Part shown: positions 26,925-35,191 of the stretch, one piece after another
How positions within the stretch are numbered: position 1 is the stretch's first letter
How the letters are laid out: each line of letters opens with the position of its first letter
NCBI GenBank assembly: GCA_002323325.1
Contig: DCQA01000045.1
Location: forward strand, 1 to 44,018
Origin: Coxiellaceae bacterium UBA1530
GTDB lineage: Bacteria > Pseudomonadota > Gammaproteobacteria > Coxiellales > Coxiellaceae
DNA: 44,018 nt
Direction: 5' to 3'
Position numbers and translations under genes: made by a program
Notes under the pieces: generated by a model
What the model was told of the DNA's origin: nothing
Databases searched by the model: none
The model's input: the letters and a program-made list of their open reading frames with translations, nothing else

Positions 26925-27030
26925 CGTCTGCGTCTTCTACTAACCACTCGTATTGTGGCAGTTACGCAGGCTGAGTCCTTAGTTGTGGAGTTGAAGTTGC
27001 ACAACTGATATCTGAATGCTTGAAAGCGGG

Positions 27031-27663
27031 TTAACGTCTCTGATTCGATAACTTCAAATGTGTTTGGTGCTCGTGCTCTGCACGTTGTTCGAGTTGTTTA
27101 AGTTGCACTGAGTCCTTGGATAAACGTTGCCATGTGACTGAACGTTTGATGCCGAGTAGTGAACCCGTTAATTTTAAGGTGTTTGGATCGATAAGTCTGG
27201 CCTCTGCGCTGTAACAGCGGTTATAGTCAGGATCAAAAATTCTGCCTCGTATCCAACGCGTATCCCAGTCTGATGATTCAGGCCGTAAATGGTGGATGAT
27301 GCGTAGGCCGCGTAATGGTTTACCTTGATACGCTTTGCTACCGTGTTCACATATAACGGGCAGAGTTTTTCCTTTAAGTTTGAAAGCGCGATAAATCTCG
27401 CCGTGCAGTGTGGCTTTTTTTGAATCTGATCCGTTTTCGATGGTGAGCTTAATAATACTTTGGATTTCTTTCGCTTGGGTAGTCACCAGCCACATGCCTT
27501 CAATTAGATGAAAATCATCAGCGTTACAACTGTCATTACCCGCAGAAAAAACCGGCGGCCATTTAAAGCTTGGTTTATGTGGCATGGGTATTTTAGTAGC
27601 TGAGTGTCGGGCTAACAGCTGCCAACAGGCTAGCATCCAAAAGCTACAGGTGATGAACTGCAT
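27031..27663 (-). CDS. DUF2147 family exported protein
   Basis: The N-terminus is a short hydrophobic export signal (MQFITCSFWMLACWQLLA). The domain starts with IEGMWLVTTQ and continues with IIKLTIENG and the typical closing blocks WIRGRIFDPDYNRCYSAEARLID, shortened in key residues to GRIFDP...YSAE, then LKLTGSLLGIKRSVTWQR. This matches the DUF2147 pattern, a periplasmic lipocalin-like fold of unknown function often found in proteobacteria. The C-terminal ~25 residues are a charged extension (KQLEQRAEHEHQTHLKLSNQ). It stands alone on the minus strand. No ribosome binding site of note is visible. Confidence 0.78.
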   Translation of the reverse strand: MQFITCSFWMLACWQLLARHSATKIPMPHKPSFKWPPVFSAGNDSCNADDFHLIEGMWLVTTQAKEIQSIIKLTIENGSDSKKATLHGEIYRAFKLKGKTLPVICEHGSKAYQGKPLRGLRIIHHLRPESSDWDTRWIRGRIFDPDYNRCYSAEARLIDPNTLKLTGSLLGIKRSVTWQRLSKDSVQLKQLEQRAEHEHQTHLKLSNQRR

Positions 27664-27906
27664 GAGCGTTGTATTCCTCTTGCTGAATAATGTGCCATTA
27701 AACCAAGCACTTTGTAAGATGTCGAGGGTTGTGCGGTGTTGGCTACCTCTAAAAAAGATTTATTGATACATCTTTGGTTGATTTTAGAACACCTTATCAG
27801 GTGGTTGAGTTCATGTATTTCACGTGAATTCTTTTTACCAAGCTATCATTATGCTGTCGTGAGAGGTAGTGCCTTTAAAAAACTATTCTAAATCACGGAC
27901 AGTTGC

Positions 27907-27915
27907 TGGCATAAT
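27907..27915 (+). promoter_or_regulatory. Extended -10 promoter candidate
   Basis: TGGCATAAT at 27907-27915 is an extended -10 element (TGN plus CATAAT, 5 of 6 consensus). It lies about 40 bases upstream of the ATG at 27954. The -35 position is poor, as is common for extended -10 promoters. Confidence 0.4.
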
Positions 27916-27953
27916 ATCTGCGGATTCATCATATATTTTATTAGGATAGAGCA

Positions 27954-28166
27954 ATGGACGATAAAGAAACAGATAGCGCGACTCATAATCATCCTCCGTC
28001 TACTGCACAAGTGCCACCTCAGAATCTTGATTTCATCAATCCTTTATTTCAAGCTTTATCAGTGCCACAGTCTCATTCACACACTCACCAACACATCGAT
28101 GATAACGGCGGTGACTCTAGCGATGATGATGAAGATGGTCATCAAAAGAACGCTCCTAAGCCCTAG
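27954..28166 (+). CDS. Small acidic His-rich protein (70 aa)
   Basis: AGGA lies 7 bases before the ATG and an extended -10 promoter candidate lies upstream, so expression is plausible. The middle carries an alternating histidine run, HSHTHQH, followed by a very acidic stretch (DDNGGDSSDDDEDGH). Such H-x-H-x-H runs bind nickel, zinc or copper in metallochaperones, which makes metal binding a reasonable guess. The protein has no membrane helix or signal peptide and I know no homologue. It could be disordered throughout. The ATG start and stop are well placed between two gene-free stretches. Confidence 0.5.
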   Translation: MDDKETDSATHNHPPSTAQVPPQNLDFINPLFQALSVPQSHSHTHQHIDDNGGDSSDDDEDGHQKNAPKP

Positions 28167-28370
28167 AAGGGTTGCAAAGGCGTCGTATAATCTACCAATA
28201 GCTCGTGAAGTTTAGGCGATACTTATTTTACTTTGAGCGTTTATATGAGGGTGTATAATGCTTTTTTAAGGAAACTCAAGAAAAGTTTTCTTAACACTCA
28301 ATTAATCTGATGGATGGCATTTACATGTTGAAATAGCGGATTATTATAGAGTTTTTTCCAGGGCAATGTG

Positions 28371-29258
28371 ATGCGACTACTTGAGTTTATAGCAAAAGCG
28401 ATTGAAATTTTTATTAAGCAGAGTTCTTTTGATCGCTATCACTCAAGGAGTTTGTATGCCTTGGCTAGTAAGATTTCTTATGGTAGTCATCGTCAGCAGG
28501 TGCTTCAAGTTAATTCTCAAGGCGACCTTGTTATTCTTCCGATGTCTGAGCAAGAGGCGAGAACGCAATCCAAATTTGTTTTCCGTCATGTTAAGGCTGC
28601 TCATCTGGCAATAGTAAAAACATACGCTGGTATGAAAGATCGGTATGTTTTACTGAATAATCTCATCAGTATGCTTGCTGCTGTCGTTGTTCAGGGCCCG
28701 CTTCATTGTACCTCTGAGCATCGGGATGCGATTCGTAAAGAGGCTGAAGCATTTTTTAAAAAAAATGGTTTGATATTCTCCAATTTAAAAGATGATCAAA
28801 AAAATGCGTTATTGAAACATATGAAGTTCGCTCAAGATAATGATCGTAAAATTGTTTTTTCTCATGTTATCTCATCTTATCGACAGTATTTATCTGATAA
28901 TATTCATCAAAACCCAAAGTTTATTCGGATTATTGATCATATCGATAAGTTGATGACCTCAAGCACCCACACTATTCAGTCACTGACAGTTTTCGATAAA
29001 TCATTCATTGAAAAAATCAGACACATCCCACCTCTTTCGTTCAAAAACTTTATTGCAGATATCAGTGATGATAGCTATACCGTTGCTGTGGAAACTAAGC
29101 TGTCTGTCTATCCACGAAGTTACTCCATGTTCGGAGGAAAGTATCCTCTAGATAACCTTCGTGCTGTGATTGAAGATATCGGACGCTCGGCAGTGTCTCA
29201 TCAGCCTCATTCAAATGTAAATGCATCCTGTTCGTCTAATTTATGTATTCGACGATGA
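28371..29258 (+). CDS. Hypothetical protein, 295 aa, unknown function
   Basis: I do not recognise a family. The protein is mainly helical and basic in its first half (FRHVKAAHLAIVKTYAGMKDRY, AEAFFKKNGLIFSNLKDDQK). The N-terminal 17 residues form an amphipathic or membrane-associating helix (RLLEFIAKAIEIFIKQ). The C-terminal 25 residues are Ser/His/Asn-rich and end NLCIRR. AGGG stands about 8 bases before ATG 28371; the frame also opens at GTG 28368. The 3' end overlaps the end of tag on the other strand by 18 bases. The composition resembles orphan effector-like proteins of intracellular bacteria, but nothing shows secretion. Confidence 0.65.
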   Translation: MRLLEFIAKAIEIFIKQSSFDRYHSRSLYALASKISYGSHRQQVLQVNSQGDLVILPMSEQEARTQSKFVFRHVKAAHLAIVKTYAGMKDRYVLLNNLISMLAAVVVQGPLHCTSEHRDAIRKEAEAFFKKNGLIFSNLKDDQKNALLKHMKFAQDNDRKIVFSHVISSYRQYLSDNIHQNPKFIRIIDHIDKLMTSSTHTIQSLTVFDKSFIEKIRHIPPLSFKNFIADISDDSYTVAVETKLSVYPRSYSMFGGKYPLDNLRAVIEDIGRSAVSHQPHSNVNASCSSNLCIRR

Positions 29259-29825
29259 ATAACTACTGGAGCGGCGATCATAACAAAAACAATCTGACGT
29301 ATGGTCGTTTATCATGCCGACTGCTTGCATGAAGGCGTAGCAAATCGTTGGCCCAACAAAAGTGAATCCAATCTGCTTAAGTGCGTGTGACAAGTTCTGA
29401 GACAATGAGGTATGTGCAGGTACATCCTCATGCGTCTGCCAATGATTAATGATGGGTTGATGATCGACAAATTCCCAGATCCACTGACTAAAATCATGCT
29501 GCCTGCAGTGGTTTAAATAAGCCTTAGCATTGGTGATGCATGCTTGTATCTTAAGTCGATTACGGATAATGGCAGTGTTTCCCATCAGTTGCTGTATTTT
29601 TTTATTGTCATAGTGCGCGATAATCTGTGGATCAAATTGGTCAAAGGCCACTAACAGGGCAGGGCGCTTTTTTAGTATGGTTAACCAATTCAAACCTGCC
29701 TGCATGCCTTCGAGTAACAGCATCGTAAAGAGCTGTTGGCTGTTATAGACAGGAACACCCCATTCATTATCGTGGTAATCGATATAAATTGGGTCATCGG
29801 TTACCCAGGCACAACGTGTAGGCAT
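29241..29825 (-). CDS. tag: DNA-3-methyladenine glycosylase I
   Basis: Tag excises 3-methyladenine from alkylated DNA. The match to E. coli Tag runs end to end: RCAWVTDDPIYIDYHDNEWGVP at the N-terminus (key residues RC, YHDNEWGVP), LLEGMQAGLNWLTILKKR, and FTFVGPTICYAFMQAVGMINDH near the end (key part FVGPTICYAFMQA). The zinc-snap ligands Cys5, His18, and the C-terminal His and Cys of NDHTSDC are all present, as is Glu39 in LEGMQAG. The start ATG overlaps the stop of the upstream SDR gene by one base (TAATG), so the two are one transcription unit. Confidence 0.95.
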   Translation of the reverse strand: MPTRCAWVTDDPIYIDYHDNEWGVPVYNSQQLFTMLLLEGMQAGLNWLTILKKRPALLVAFDQFDPQIIAHYDNKKIQQLMGNTAIIRNRLKIQACITNAKAYLNHCRQHDFSQWIWEFVDHQPIINHWQTHEDVPAHTSLSQNLSHALKQIGFTFVGPTICYAFMQAVGMINDHTSDCFCYDRRSSSYSSSNT

Positions 29826-30646
29826 TATTCGACGTAGAGATCACAAAATGGTTCTACCGAGGCATCGACGCTATAGTGAGTGAAGTCAGTAACGCCTGTG
29901 TTTCGTAATACCTCCTCATCAATATAGAAGTGACCGGTATTATCACGACTATTAGAGGTAAGGATAGCATAAGCTGCATCAGCAACGATGGCAGGGTGGC
30001 GGCTAGCACGGAGTATCTCTGGTGGAAAGTGCACGCGTACCGCAGCAGTATCGATAGTGGTTTTTGGCCATAGGGAATTGACCGCGATACCGTCCCCTTT
30101 AAGTTCTGCTGACATGCCGAGCGTGCATACACTCATGCCAAACTTACTGTAGGTGTATGCGACAAAATCTTTAAACCATTTGGATTCCATTTTGAGTGGT
30201 GGTGCCAGATTCAAGATATGTGGATTATCGGCTTGTTTTAAGAATGGAATAGCTGCTTGTGAACAGGCAAAGGTCGCTCGTGCATTGACGCCCATCATGA
30301 GATCAAAGCGTCTCATTGGCGTGTTGAGGGTATTGGTGAGGCTAATCGCACTGGCATTATTAACTAGGATATCCAGACCACCAAAATGTTTGGCTGCTTC
30401 TTCTATGGCTTGTTGGATAGCTTTATCATCCCTAACATCCAGTTGCAGAGGTAGCGCCTGACCACCAGCATCGATCACTTCTTGAGCAACCGAATCCAGT
30501 GTGCCCGGTAAAGAAGGATGCGGCTTGGAAGTTTTACCGGTGATAACAACATTAGCACCATCAACAGCGCATTTGAGCGCAATTTCCCGACCAATGCCAC
30601 GCGTTGATCCTGTGATGAAAATGGTTTTGTTAGATAATGACGTCAT
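29825..30646 (-). CDS. HSDL2-like short-chain dehydrogenase
   Basis: This is an NAD(P)-dependent short-chain dehydrogenase/reductase. The cofactor loop TGSTRGIG, the NNASAIS motif and the catalytic YTYSK (YxxxK) are all present. It matches the HSDL2 subgroup known from animal peroxisomes and many bacteria: TGKTSKPHPSLPGTL after the first strand, SLTNTLNTPMRRFDLMM, NLAPPLKMESKWFK, and VNSLWPKTTIDTAAV. The SCP2 sterol-carrier domain of animal HSDL2 is absent. I chose ATG 30646 because GGGAGGT precedes it by 5 bases; the frame stays open to 30673. The substrate is unknown, perhaps a lipid or fatty acyl compound. It is co-transcribed with tag. Confidence 0.9.
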   Translation of the reverse strand: MTSLSNKTIFITGSTRGIGREIALKCAVDGANVVITGKTSKPHPSLPGTLDSVAQEVIDAGGQALPLQLDVRDDKAIQQAIEEAAKHFGGLDILVNNASAISLTNTLNTPMRRFDLMMGVNARATFACSQAAIPFLKQADNPHILNLAPPLKMESKWFKDFVAYTYSKFGMSVCTLGMSAELKGDGIAVNSLWPKTTIDTAAVRVHFPPEILRASRHPAIVADAAYAILTSNSRDNTGHFYIDEEVLRNTGVTDFTHYSVDASVEPFCDLYVE

Positions 30647-30857
30647 GTGAACCTCCCTGGTATCTTTGTGCATGCATTCTAGCGTACTCAGTAGAGAGAG
30701 GCTAGTCCGCTAATTGCCACTGAAGCGATTAACTGCATTAAATTGAAATCTTTCTATGTTCTTCTACAACAGAACTGCTCGGTGTTGACTATTGTCATTA
30801 GGCGGAAGTGATGGGGTATTCGGCAATGTTACAGAGGTTAATTTCAGACTTCTTCTC

Positions 30858-33800
30858 TTATGACATAACTTTTGTTACAGATAAACAAAAGCATGCGCCT
30901 TTGATGTTATTTTTTTCTTTGAATGCTTCGTCAATTTTAATACTGAGTTCATTGTGAGATTCACAGAGTCGTGCAATTAAGCTTAAACCGGTTCCTGTTC
31001 CATCGGTTTTTGTCGAGAAAAAGGGTTGAAAGATCTTACTATACAGAGATGGCTCAATACCCGGTCCATTGTCACAGACGTAAACGCAATATTGATCACT
31101 CGTTTGTGTGATAAAAAAAGTGACCTCTGGATTTTGTGTTTGTGCGTCATGCATGGCTTCTATGGCGTTATTGATAATGTTTCTAAGGGCAAGCTCAAAA
31201 AACGTTCTGCTGGTCTTGATGGTATATTTATCATTGTGTGGGTTATTACTGGTTGTGAATGCGACTTTTGTGTGTGATTGTTTATATTCATAGCACAGTG
31301 AGCTTAGGACATGATGGATGTTAAATTTTGTCGGTTCAGAGCTCGTGTTGTCGGTTAATAAGTCTTTCACGCGATGAATGGTTCTACCCATTTCCTCGGT
31401 TAATTCAATTAGTTTAGGTAGCGTGTTTTTTATTTCTTTCTGTAAAAAATCAGTGTTACCTTTTGCTTGAGATTGCCAGTGTTGTAGTGTTGAGGATAAG
31501 CACGCTAATGGTTGGTTCACCTGGTGCGCGATACCTGATCCGACTTCAGAGGCCAGTGACAATCGTAACACACGATCCAGTTGTTCTTGATGGAGTTGTT
31601 CGTTTTTCTCGACCAGTAAATCACCGGTAATATCCCTAAAGGATGCAGAATAGTAGGTTTTCTTGGATTTTGGTTCGATGAATGAATAAACAGTAGCTTC
31701 TGTGGCAAGAGTCTTATTATCACAGATGGTCATATTGATACGCCCACTCCAGCTGCCGGTCTCCTTTATGATGGGTATCATTTCTGAGGCGACAAAGCGC
31801 ATCTCTTCATCGTTATGATAATCTGAGATATAACAATCTTTAGAGGAATGATTGGATTTATGGTTAAGTAGGTTTTTCGCTGCCTGATTTCGATAGATGA
31901 TCTTTGATGTGTCTGCATCAGTTATAAAGTATAGGCAGGGTGAACTATCTTGTATTTTTTCCAAAGAGGCGATCAGGGTTTCTTGCTCGTTAAGTCTTTT
32001 TTCGTTTTTGATTTGCTGTGTGATATCAAGCATGGCACACGAGATGTAAGTTTTTCCGTCTTGGCTGTCAATACGTGTGGAATACGAGTAGGTTTTTAGA
32101 ATTTCTTCTTGCGTATTTGGTAATGACATAGACTTATAGCCTTCCCATTTTCCATTTTTCAGTACTTCTGGTACAAAAATCTTGGTAACAAAAGTTAGCT
32201 CTTCCTCTGAGTGTAATTCCTGAATATGAATGGTGTTTTGTTTTGATAGTGCTCCAGTTCTCTTTTGAAACGCTTTGTTGCTATATGCCACCGTTTGAGT
32301 ATCAATATCGATAACAAGGTGTAAAACCGGTGATTCGTTTTGGATATGAAATAAAAATTGATTTCTGTGAAAGACTTGATAGTTTTGTGTAATATTCCTT
32401 GCCATCAAGTGGTATTCTTTAATGGAATTTGAATCATTGAGTACAGGCCAGAGTGCGATATCAAATGACAGGATGCCATGTGGTGTCTTTTTATGAATTA
32501 CTTGATTAAAGTGACTTTCATTCAGTGAGCTGCTGAGTCTAAAAGCGTCTTGTATATAAACTTCTGGATGTGCTTGTGTTTGCTTGGATTTTAGGAGCTC
32601 TTCGATGAAATCATGCGTTAAAGAGGGACTCCATTGATGTAGGCACTTTCCGATCCAGTTGGATCTGCTCTCTTGCATGAGCTTTTCAAAAGAGTCGGAG
32701 ATAAAAAGTATGTGAAATTGTTCGTCTAACCTGAAAAACATGTCCTCACTGTATTGAATAAACTCGTTAAGAATTTGTTCACTGGATTGTAAGCGAGAGG
32801 TTTTTGCTTCGAGTGTTTGTGTCATGGTGACGAGCATTTGACCCAATTCGTCATGTGCACTTTGTGGTGTGAAGTCGTTGTAATCACCTTGCGTAATCGC
32901 ATTGGCTTGCTCGGCAGTGGATTGTAATGTGTGCTGCATTTTCAGTAATGAGTTCACCAGATCATTAATTTCACCAGGGCTGTCAAATTCCAGAGAGGCA
33001 TCCAGCATGCCGTCTGAGAGTTGTTGTGCGAAATAGGTGATAGAACGCACTTGTTGGGTGAGCTGGTCGGACGCAGCATTGACGTGTTGCGTGATTTCAG
33101 ACCAGCAACCATTAACGCGAGGTACGTGTGCATTTTGTCCGAGTAATCCTTCCTCACCAATGGCGCGTGCCACTGTCATCACTTGCTGAGAAAAGTGGCG
33201 TAAGTTATCGACCATGTTGTTTACAATGGTTTTAAATTGCAGTACCTCACCTTGAGCATCCACGGTGATTTTTTGACTAAGGTCTCCATTGGCAACCGCG
33301 TTTGACACGGTGATCATATCGCGCACCTGTGTTGTTAAGTTGCCCGCCATAACGTTGACAGCTGAAGTCAGTTGTTTCCATTTACCTTTAACTCCAGGAA
33401 CATCGGCTTGGCCACCTAAGGTCCCCTCTGTTCCAACCTCAAAAGCGACTCGATTCACTTCTTCATAAAACAGATTTAGTTGATCTACCATGGTGTTAAG
33501 AGTTTCTTTGAGAGAAAGTACCTCACCTTTAACATCGCCATGCATTTTTTGACTCAAATCACCTTCGGCAACGGCGAGAGCCACAGCGCTCACTTCCCTC
33601 ACTTGTAAGGTTAAATTATCAGCCATGCTATTAACGTGGCGAAGCAGTTTTTTCCAGCCGCCGGCGATTCCGTAACCGTAAGCTCTTCCTCCGAGTTTTC
33701 CTTCTTGTCCTACTTCCTGTGATAATCGGATGAGTTCCTCATTAACCGTCTGAAGTGTGTTAGTAAGGCCATAGCAGCGCTTGATGATAGGGTGATAGCG

Positions 33801-34310
33801 GTAAAATGAATCATGTTTAAAATTAAACTCACCGCGCTCAAGGTTGTCAATAATAAAGCTAATATCATCTAGTAAACCGTTCTCAGTGTCTTCGATTGTA
33901 AGTGTTTGCTGTGGAGTTGCTTCCTGCCAGATAATTTGTATGGCGCTATGTTCTTTAATACGTGTAGCGGTACTGTTTAATTGAACAGTTTTGTTGCTAG
34001 TGGAATGAATTGAAATCACTTGTTGAAAGGTATTAGGGGAGGTGTCCTTTACTAACCATGAGCGCAGTGTGCTGAGGTAGTTATAGGAAGAGCTGCTGGT
34101 TAAGCAATGTTGCCATGCGTCTAATGCTAAATTGTCTTGTGAGAAGAGTTGGTCATTGATGGATTCGATGTGTCTGCAGCAAAGCTCCATGTCTAGTTCA
34201 AACACGGTGAGTGATAATGCATCAATGGCTGAGTAGCGATGATCGTAGGCTGGTTGTTGGTGTTGGTTAATCGAAGTGATAGGAGATTTCACGGTAGGTT
34301 CTTCGCTCAC
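30858..34310 (-). CDS. Large soluble sensor histidine kinase (tandem HAMP, three PAS, HATPase)
   Basis: This 1150-aa protein is a cytoplasmic sensor kinase with no membrane helix visible. After ~185 unrecognised residues, tandem HAMP-like units (about residues 190-500) carry repeats such as GWKKL...VNSMADNLTLQVRE and AVAEGDLSQKM, as in fungal Nik1-type group III kinases. PAS domains follow at about 515-620, 650-760 and 785-895. The dimerisation H-box is GSGIAHQVNQPLA with the phosphorylated histidine near 930. The ATPase part has NNAIEAM (N box), CDNGPGIE (G1) and FFSTKTDGTGTGLSL (F/G2). No receiver domain and no neighbouring response regulator exist. The GTG start has AGGAG 14 bases away, an unusually long spacing, so the exact start is uncertain. 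Confidence 0.9.
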   Translation of the reverse strand: MSEEPTVKSPITSINQHQQPAYDHRYSAIDALSLTVFELDMELCCRHIESINDQLFSQDNLALDAWQHCLTSSSSYNYLSTLRSWLVKDTSPNTFQQVISIHSTSNKTVQLNSTATRIKEHSAIQIIWQEATPQQTLTIEDTENGLLDDISFIIDNLERGEFNFKHDSFYRYHPIIKRCYGLTNTLQTVNEELIRLSQEVGQEGKLGGRAYGYGIAGGWKKLLRHVNSMADNLTLQVREVSAVALAVAEGDLSQKMHGDVKGEVLSLKETLNTMVDQLNLFYEEVNRVAFEVGTEGTLGGQADVPGVKGKWKQLTSAVNVMAGNLTTQVRDMITVSNAVANGDLSQKITVDAQGEVLQFKTIVNNMVDNLRHFSQQVMTVARAIGEEGLLGQNAHVPRVNGCWSEITQHVNAASDQLTQQVRSITYFAQQLSDGMLDASLEFDSPGEINDLVNSLLKMQHTLQSTAEQANAITQGDYNDFTPQSAHDELGQMLVTMTQTLEAKTSRLQSSEQILNEFIQYSEDMFFRLDEQFHILFISDSFEKLMQESRSNWIGKCLHQWSPSLTHDFIEELLKSKQTQAHPEVYIQDAFRLSSSLNESHFNQVIHKKTPHGILSFDIALWPVLNDSNSIKEYHLMARNITQNYQVFHRNQFLFHIQNESPVLHLVIDIDTQTVAYSNKAFQKRTGALSKQNTIHIQELHSEEELTFVTKIFVPEVLKNGKWEGYKSMSLPNTQEEILKTYSYSTRIDSQDGKTYISCAMLDITQQIKNEKRLNEQETLIASLEKIQDSSPCLYFITDADTSKIIYRNQAAKNLLNHKSNHSSKDCYISDYHNDEEMRFVASEMIPIIKETGSWSGRINMTICDNKTLATEATVYSFIEPKSKKTYYSASFRDITGDLLVEKNEQLHQEQLDRVLRLSLASEVGSGIAHQVNQPLACLSSTLQHWQSQAKGNTDFLQKEIKNTLPKLIELTEEMGRTIHRVKDLLTDNTSSEPTKFNIHHVLSSLCYEYKQSHTKVAFTTSNNPHNDKYTIKTSRTFFELALRNIINNAIEAMHDAQTQNPEVTFFITQTSDQYCVYVCDNGPGIEPSLYSKIFQPFFSTKTDGTGTGLSLIARLCESHNELSIKIDEAFKEKNNIKGACFCLSVTKVMS

Positions 34311-34636
34311 TGAGTTATATGTAAACTCCTAGACTTTATCAGAAATTCAGCATTTGCATCATAATAATCATCGCAATTAACATTAAGATAAAATTAAATA
34401 TAGTTCTCAATAGGTTAGTGGGTAACTTTCTGATTGTTACTCATATTTATTCCTTAATAATGCCTGAGATTTAACAAATGGTGTGGATATTTTACTCGCC
34501 GTTTGTATGGTTTTCCTTTATAGAGAACATTTCAAAAAAATAAATAGTTTTAAATTTAATATTTATTTAATTTTTATGTGGCAATATGGGCATAATATTT
34601 TCAAATAGTTGTCAGTTCGACAAATGTGGAGGTTTT
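34311..34636. other. Gene-free AT-rich divergent region
   Basis: About 325 bases separate the histidine kinase (minus) from the next gene (plus). They are AT-rich, with no recognised motif, hairpin or coding frame. Both promoters should lie here. Confidence 0.35.
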
Positions 34637-35191
34637 ATGAAAGGGGTAGATCCCATTGCTATACTTGTGGACGATCAGAGATCAATATCGGCAGTTAATG
34701 TACAGCTTCATCAAGATAATAATGCTTCATTTCGTGTTAAATGGCATAGATTATGCTTAGTTTTATGGGGAAATGGCCCTAGTCCTAAAGGTAAAAATTC
34801 TTTCCATAATGATTGCTTAGCAGGTCTTGACGATAAGTTGTCCCTTTATAAAACTGAAAATACAGGGTCTTGGATAAAAACAAATAGGGCAAGAATTCGA
34901 CATGTTAATGATATTTTGACATTACTAGATAATTTGTATTCCTTATTACAGCATACCTCTATCAATGAACAAACTATCGATATGTACTCAGGAATAGTAG
35001 AAAATATTAGAATCCAGGTTGAAAGCACCAAGAAAGAGATCACCAGGGGGTATCGTTTTAGCCCGCAAATATTTTACTTTCCTCGCCCGGAAAACAGTCG
35101 GGTTTATGCAATTTTAGAGGATTACACGTCGAATCTTGAAGGGAATATACGCCATTTCAATGACACTATTTTGGCAAGTGCCCCCCCCTAG
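34637..35191 (+). CDS. Hypothetical protein, 184 aa
   Basis: TGGAGG stands 4 bases before the ATG at 34637, which I prefer to the ATG at 34586 with no such signal. The protein is soluble and not recognised. The first half is mixed (GVDPIAILVDDQRSISAVNVQ, WHRLCLVLWGNG); the second half is mostly helical (HVNDILTLLDNLYSLLQHTS). No signal peptide is seen. The last codons lie in a run of eight C that ends the frame as SAPP, so slippage there would change the tail. It is convergent with, and overlaps by 4 bases, the membrane-protein gene on the other strand. Confidence 0.6.
   Translation: MKGVDPIAILVDDQRSISAVNVQLHQDNNASFRVKWHRLCLVLWGNGPSPKGKNSFHNDCLAGLDDKLSLYKTENTGSWIKTNRARIRHVNDILTLLDNLYSLLQHTSINEQTIDMYSGIVENIRIQVESTKKEITRGYRFSPQIFYFPRPENSRVYAILEDYTSNLEGNIRHFNDTILASAPP
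35181..35188. repeat. C8 homopolymer at the overlap of convergent genes
   Basis: Eight consecutive C lie at the last coding bases of the 184-aa gene and touch the stop codon of the membrane-protein gene on the other strand. One base less or more would add 4-12 new residues to the plus-strand protein. Homopolymer tracts of this length can slip. Confidence 0.6.

Noticed and set aside
27584..27766. 60-codon plus-strand frame over the start of the DUF2147 gene
   Set aside because: It overlaps a supported gene on the other strand and has no ribosome binding site.
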